Shown piece by piece: positions 58,869-64,000 of a DNA stretch of 64,000 nucleotides. Below the pieces are notes generated by a model. That model was not told the DNA's origin. It did not search any database and saw only the letters and a list, made by a program, of their open reading frames with translations. This DNA comes from Phyto melanocephala. Taxonomy: Eukaryota; Arthropoda; Insecta; Diptera; Rhinophoridae. The stretch's first letter is position 1. Each line of letters starts with the position of its first letter. Made by a program: the position numbers and the translations under genes. The stretch lies in the NCBI GenBank assembly GCA_941918925.1, contig OW799234.1:72849043-72913042 (forward strand), written 5' to 3'.

Positions 58869-59035
58869 AATAAATAAGGGAGTTTCCTTTTTCAAAATTA
58901 GTAAATATCGGCCAGTGTCAAGGAAGAACGTGATATCTCAATTCGTTGCCATTTATAACCTCTGTATGAAACTATACAAAATACAGCTGGTGTAAAAACT
59001 GAAGTCAACGACGTTTATTTAATAAATGAGTCTTA

Positions 59036-59619
59036 CCCAGCATTTACGCATGAAAGTAATTTCATGAAATTCGCAATACACTCACACTTTCCACTTAGAT
59101 TTTAAAAATTTTTTCAAAAAAGTAAATTTTGACGTTTTCAAGAAAGTAAAGTGACAAATGGTAAACACTGTTGCCTACTGATAAAACTTGTACAAATTTA
59201 CAGGATTGTGATAAAATAATAATTCTAAATATAACTTATTTTTGTGTAAATGAAAATATTTATAATATTTATTCTTCAAATATACATCAATAATAATATT
59301 AATGGAATTTTAAAACAATAATTTTATTAAAAATTAAGAAAAATTATTTTTTTCAACTATTGCCTTTTAAATTTGTGTATGAAATATTCTTGGCAACTCT
59401 AAAGGTAGTAAAAAAAATGGAGGCAAGTTAAGCTCATCAGTGTGCAGTGTATAGCAATTATTGCGACTATACGCTTCGACGACATTTTTAAAATGAAATT
59501 TCACTTTCCTGTGTAAACGCACAAGAAATTTACATGAAAGTGGACTATTTCGTAGAAATTTTTATTTATAATACGTGTACAGAAATTTAATGAAATCACT
59601 TTCATGTGTAAATGCAGGG
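59036..59619. mobile_element. 584-bp MITE, TTA target duplication (Harbinger-type)
   Basis: The ends CCCAGCATTTACGCATGAAAG and the inverse of CTTTCATGTGTAAATGCAGGG extend to about 32 bp with few mismatches. TTA flanks both sides (59033-59035, 59620-59622). The interior is AT-rich, with a second ATGAAA..TTTACA-like palindrome near 59500-59560. Confidence 0.7.
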
Positions 59620-59622
59620 TTA

Positions 59623-60480
59623 GCAAAAATTTCCTTCAGCGACGAGGTAAGTCAACAAACAGAATTGCCAAATTTGATGTGAAAAACAGCCAGAGGCAGT
59701 TTAAAAAAAAGGATAAACTGCTTAGTGTGGTTTAAGGGCCGGCGGCATCATTGGGCCGTACTCCTTAACGCTGGGTCTCCACATAGCAATTTTTATTACA
59801 AAGTATAAGCAAAAACGTCGGCAGAATAACGACACTTTATTGCTAAAGTCTTTCTTATATCTGTCTGTCTGTCAGATAAAATTATATTAATTTTCCTTTG
59901 TTTCTGCAAAGAATAACAAAAAATTCAAAGAAAATCAAACTATTTTGACAGCTTATTGCGGCAATAATTGCTCAAGCAATCAGCAGAACAAGGATTGCAC
60001 AATAAATTGCTACCTATAGCAATTTGCGGTCTACACGTCGCAATCTCTATGGATGCAATCAAATTTGACAATTGCGGTAATAAATATTGCTACGTGGAGA
60101 CCACGGGTGAGGAACAATGAAAATCGCAACGTCAACAGAGCGTTGATTACCGATTTTTTTGGCCAAAATGAAAATATTGGACTTTGTTGACAAGAGTGGT
60201 TTTCACAAGACGGTCCTACATGCCACACGGCACGCGATACCATGAACCTACTAAGGGGGGAGTTTTGTGAGCAATTAATCTCACGTTTAAGAGCAGTGCC
60301 AAAATCATGTAATTTGATCCCACTAGACTATTTGTGATTATACCTAAAGTCCTCATGTACAGGGACAGCTCTGGAAACAACATTACAGTTGCCATTGGTA
60401 AGATACCAGCCGAAATGCTATGAAAAGTTTGCCAAAAATTTACCACACGGATGAATCATCTACCGCCTAGCCGTGGGCAG
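59623..60480 (+). pseudogene. Decayed mariner-like transposase with nested MITE
   Basis: It reads KISFSDE (first Asp about 59640), INRIAKF-like, GRRHHWAVLL/FKGRRHHWA, then after the insertion NRNVNRALITDFFGQNENIGLC, WFSQDGPTCHTARDTMNLL (second Asp, about 60210) and KSCNLIPLDYL (about 60302-60334). Stops and frame changes are frequent. The MITE 59774-60102 splits the YFFK region. It is the same broad group as the 49.4-kb copy. Confidence 0.6.
59774..60102. mobile_element. 329-bp MITE inserted in mariner relic
   Basis: GGTCTCCACATAGCAATTTT at the left and the inverse of AATATTGCTACGTGGAGACC at the right are inverted over about 27 bp. The flanks do not give a clear target duplication (ACGCTG / ACGGGTG). 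Non-coding. Confidence 0.6.
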
Positions 60481-61951
60481 TATTTACATGAAATAATCTT
60501 TAATACGGAAATGGCAGGCATTTATTTATCGCTCCAAACAAACATTTTATTAACTTTTTTTCAATTTATTTATTACAATAACAATAATTGAGCTTATGGG
60601 CCATAATCAGTTACAAATCTCTTCTGTAAATCTCTTTTGTAAGTTTGCTGACCTTTTTTTTTTAGATTTTCAAAACCCAAACGGTTAAAAAGTCACCTGA
60701 TACTACGTACATACATATGTATGTAGATTTTGTTTGTTTATATTTTGTTGTTAAATATGTGAATGGCTCTGTATTTCAGACAACAGTTAAGAGATATAAT
60801 CGCAGCTGTGCATGTGTGGAAAGCCGTCCATAACTCTACACTTTTTCAATTCTTGTCGAAGTCAACATTAAAACATTTGTTAATAAATACTATTTTTGAG
60901 CAGTATTTTTGCTGTAATTGTTTTTTTCTTTTTATTTCATTGTTGTTGTAGTTGTCATGTTGTATTACATTGTGCATGGTGCGAAAGCAAGATTTTGCAT
61001 ACCAAAATGTCAACATAAAATCATAAATAATAAAAACATTTTGAAATTAACCAAATTTCAAAAACGATTTGCAAATATTTAAACATTTTTTTGTTTGTTT
61101 AGTTTTGTAACAAATCCAGTTTGAAATACATATAGTTTTGAGTTGTAGTTGTGAGAGTGTCATAAGTCAATTTTAAACTAAATGATCAAAACGCTACATG
61201 ATGTATCACAAATACACGAAATTGTTTTTAGATTTGAAAATGAAAACAATGTTGTTGTTTTTTTCATTAAAATATTGTCGGTTTATGTTCAAAATTTCTA
61301 ATCTTCAAGTTTAATGACTTTGATAAGAATAATGCAGTGGCCTGTGTTAATTGTTTAGAATTTGCATTAAAAAGAAATATTGAATATTTTCTTTAAATAA
61401 AAGTGTCAATGAACTTAAAACTAAAATAAACAAAAACAAACCGTATAAAGTTGTCGATTAAAAAAGACTTTCAATACTATAAGAGATAACAAGTGAAAAG
61501 AAGCTTTAAGAATAAAGCGAAAAATAATAAAGAATTTTTTTCCTTTTAATAATTTAATAATTTAAAAATAAATTAAAGTAAAACTTGCCGCAACAACCTG
61601 TTAAGCTAAGCTTGGGATAAATATAGTTTTATTTTTTACGGAAAAAATTATTCGATTTCGAAAGTTTAGATTAATTTTTGATCTCTACTTAAGGTCAGCT
61701 TATAGTCGTAATATTTTGATTGGTTTTTGTAGAAGCAAAATGTGATTAAAAATTCAAGAAAAAGATGGTAAAAGTATAGTGCAAGTTTTTTTGCGTTTAC
61801 ACTATTAGTGTGAAATGGTATCAAAGTAGAATGATTTAGAAAAACAAAAAAAGGAAGAATCTAATTACTTAACACAAAAAATTATAATCGCAAGTACAAA
61901 AAATAATTAAAAATACAATCCACATTTAAGTATAAAAATTTTTGTTTTATT
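60481..61951. other. AT-rich stretch, nothing recognised
   Basis: No gene or repeat family could be supported over this 1.5-kb interval. Confidence 0.3.
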
Positions 61952-62280
61952 CTTTTTATACCCTTCACCTGTGGTGCACAAGGCTGTATATAGCTTTGTC
62001 ATTCCGTTTGTAATTTCTACAATTTTCATTTCCGACCCCATAAAGTATATATTTTCTGAAAGCTTAGGAATAGAGGAGTCGATTAAGCCCTGTCCGTATG
62101 TTGGTTGAAATCATTTCTTAGAAGCAACTATATGTTCTTCAGATCGGTGTATGGTATCAATCTTTTGGAAATATCCGTGAATGAATCGCTATTGAAATTC
62201 AGCACAATCGCCCGATAACTTTCTGAAATATGAGCAAAAAACCACGACCACCTCGCTTTTTTCACAATTATAACAACATA

Positions 62281-63203
62281 AAGGGTGTTTTTTTAAGCCC
62301 GATAGAACTTGAAATTGTAAAAAATAACACAAAAAATTAAATTGTAATCAAAATTTTTTTTTTATTCGAAAGATCAATACGTGACATTAACATTTGAAAA
62401 TGATTTCGGGCATATGGGCACCGCGGCTGTTCTTGACGAAGCGCATTCTGGACGTCCGTTGTTTTATCGCAAAATTGTGTTCAGCGATGAGGCGCATTTT
62501 TGGCTTAACGGGTTTGTTAATAAGCAAAATTGCCGCATATGGAGCGAGACCAATCCACAAGAGACCCTACAGACTCCATTACATCCAGAAAAATGCACCG
62601 TTTGATGCTGTTTTCACGCTGGTGGCATCATCGGACCTTATTTCTTCAAAAATGAGGCCGGAGCTCGCGTTACGGTCAATGGAGTTCGTTACCGCACCAT
62701 GATCAATGATTTTTTGTTTGAAAATATGGATGACATTGATCCGGTGGAGATGTGGTTTCAACAGGATGGCGCTACGTGCCATACGGCGAACGCAATCATC
62801 GACTTATTGAAATCAAAATTTGGCGATAAGTTGATTTCGAGAAATGGACCTGTCAATTGGCCTCCAAGGTCGTGCGATTTGACACCTCTCGATTATTTCC
62901 TGTGGGGCTACGTGAAGTCACTGGTTTATGCTGATAAACCAGCAACAATTGACGCCTTGGAGGCCAGCATTGTTCGTGTTATTCGTGACATACGGCCAGC
63001 AGTGCTCGAAAAAGTGGCCCAAAATTGGACGTCCAGAATGTGCTTCGTCAAGAACAGCCGCGGTGCCCATATGCCCGAAATCATTTTCAAATGTTAATGT
63101 CACGTATTGATCTTTCGAATAAAAAAAAAATTTTGATTACAATTTAATTTTTTGTGTTATTTTTTACAATTTCAAGTTCTATCGGGCTTAAAAAAACACC
63201 CTT
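62281..63203 (+). mobile_element. Mariner foldback element with 177-bp terminal inverted repeats
   Basis: The left arm 62281-62457 and right arm 63027-63203 are inverted copies differing at one base by eye, starting AAGGGTGTTTTTTTAAGCCC. TA flanks both sides (62279-62280, 63204-63205). The right arm includes the natural 3' end of the transposase gene, so the left arm is an inverted duplicate of the 3' end replacing the original 5' part. Each arm's inner edge is the palindrome GGACGTCC. The near-identity indicates recent formation or gene conversion between arms. Confidence 0.9.
62381..63097 (+). pseudogene. DD41D-like mariner transposase catalytic domain, 5' replaced
   Basis: One frame runs through the element with a single TGA (62603) where related copies have Trp. 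Residues 1-26 are encoded by the inverted 3'-end arm (an antisense reading), fused in frame to FYRKIVFSDEAHFWLNG (Asp 62486), then GGIIGPYFFKNEAG, WFQQDGATCH (Asp 62765) and LTPLDYFLWG (Asp 62891), with 41 residues between the last two Asps. The C-terminus MPEIIFKC is intact. The N-terminal DNA-binding domain is missing, so it cannot act normally. The DD41D (rosa-like) assignment is by spacing. Confidence 0.75.
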
Positions 63204-63545
63204 TACATATATACTGGTTAGAGTAAACGTGGCATCGAATCCCAGCGAGCCAAAAAAAAATTTTACTTTTTTTGTTTATATATTATTTATATTATGTTTT
63301 TTATTATTTTTTTTTAATTTTTTTTAAAATTTTTTTAAAAAAATTTTTTTTGAAATTTTTTTTGAAATTTTTTTTGTTTTTTTTTTTTGTTAACTCAATT
63401 TATAATTCTGCAATGGGATGTTTTGTATGTGTATGAACGTATTTCATATGAAATGAATGGTGATACAAACAATTGTTATTGCATGACTACACGTTGTGAA
63501 GGGTATATAAGATTTGGCACGGCCGAATGTAGCACTGTTACTTGT

Positions 63546-64000
63546 TTTTTTTTTATAAACGACTTGCAAATGAAATTCTTTTATTTTTAATCTTTCTATT
63601 GTTGACAACAATTAATCAAACTTTAAGAGTGAACCAGCCTTAAAGTGGTGACACGTAAACTATTTACAGCTTTAAAAATGGACAGGTTATAAGTATAGGT
63701 TTACTTTTAGTTATGTGCTAATTTGACAGTTATTTCAATTTATGTTTTATAGCAGAAGAAGACAAGTGATGGGGAAGCTGATTCAAAAAATTTGATTGTT
63801 TGGAAAAACTTTAAATAATTTTTTAAAAACAGCTGATTTTAGAGATTTTAACTACCTAAAAACTACTAAAAAATGTTAAAATGCATTTCTTTGATTAGTG
63901 TACATTCTTATTCGTTGGAAACTTTATAGTTTTAAAAATGTACTTTATTTTTGAGTATGAATAAGGGACATAAGATTTAACATCCAAAATGTTACTGAAA
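63546..64000. other. AT-rich window end, nothing recognised
   Basis: No gene could be supported. TTTTTGAGTATGAATAAGG near 63950 resembles a Harbinger/MITE terminus, but the other end is not visible. Confidence 0.25.

Larger units (their letters stand above)
61952..63545 (+). mobile_element. DINE/Helentron-like element split by a mariner foldback element
   Basis: The plus-strand layout equals that of 18546-19287: TATACCCTTCACCTGTGGTG start, shared ACCACGACCACCTCG block, then, after the insert 62281-63203, the GGCATCGAATCCCAGC block, T-rich tract, GTGAAGGGTATATAAG, hairpin (one mismatch) and TTACTTGT. Confidence 0.6.

Overview
This window looks like AT-rich, repeat-dense nuclear DNA of a brachyceran fly, most likely a calyptrate (blow fly, house fly or stable fly relative). 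The evidence is the dispersed CATA/CTGTC-bearing repeats, the many mariner, Harbinger, hAT, piggyBac, Tigger and Helitron relics, and a kinase ORF very close to fly CaMKII. No rRNA, tRNA, operon or CRISPR array was recognised.

Only one intact protein gene is well supported: an uninterrupted 489-codon CaMKII ORF on the minus strand (52573-54042). CaMKII is a many-exon gene in Drosophila, so this intronless copy is best read as a retrogene. Kinase, autoregulatory and association domains are all complete.

Nearly everything else identifiable is mobile DNA, often nested. Left third (1-20 kb): a Harbinger deletion derivative cut by the window edge; a Helentron/DINE-like repeat split by an unclassified 1,435-bp TIR element with ATGT target duplication; decayed mariners; a hAT element (10685-11536, 8-bp duplication) that itself carries a 117-bp TTA-flanked MITE; a piggyBac derivative (13281-14826, TTAA); and a long-TIR foldback element. 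Middle (20-46 kb): four Helitron families with CTAG-T ends and 3' hairpins, two of them carrying minisatellites of about 117-121 bp; two Tigger/pogo derivatives, one carrying a second Harbinger copy; several MITEs; and a possible TATA+Inr core promoter near 29.27 kb. Right third (46-64 kb): several mariner relics, one interrupted by a TAA-flanked MITE; a hAT-type MITE; CaMKII; a solo LTR inside a DINE-like repeat; and a striking mariner foldback element (62281-63203). In that element a 177-bp inverted copy of the 3' end replaces the 5' part.

The remaining stretches are AT-rich sequence with microsatellites and no gene I can support. Family names for repeats come from termini, target duplications and recognisable transposase motifs read by eye. 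No database search was possible.
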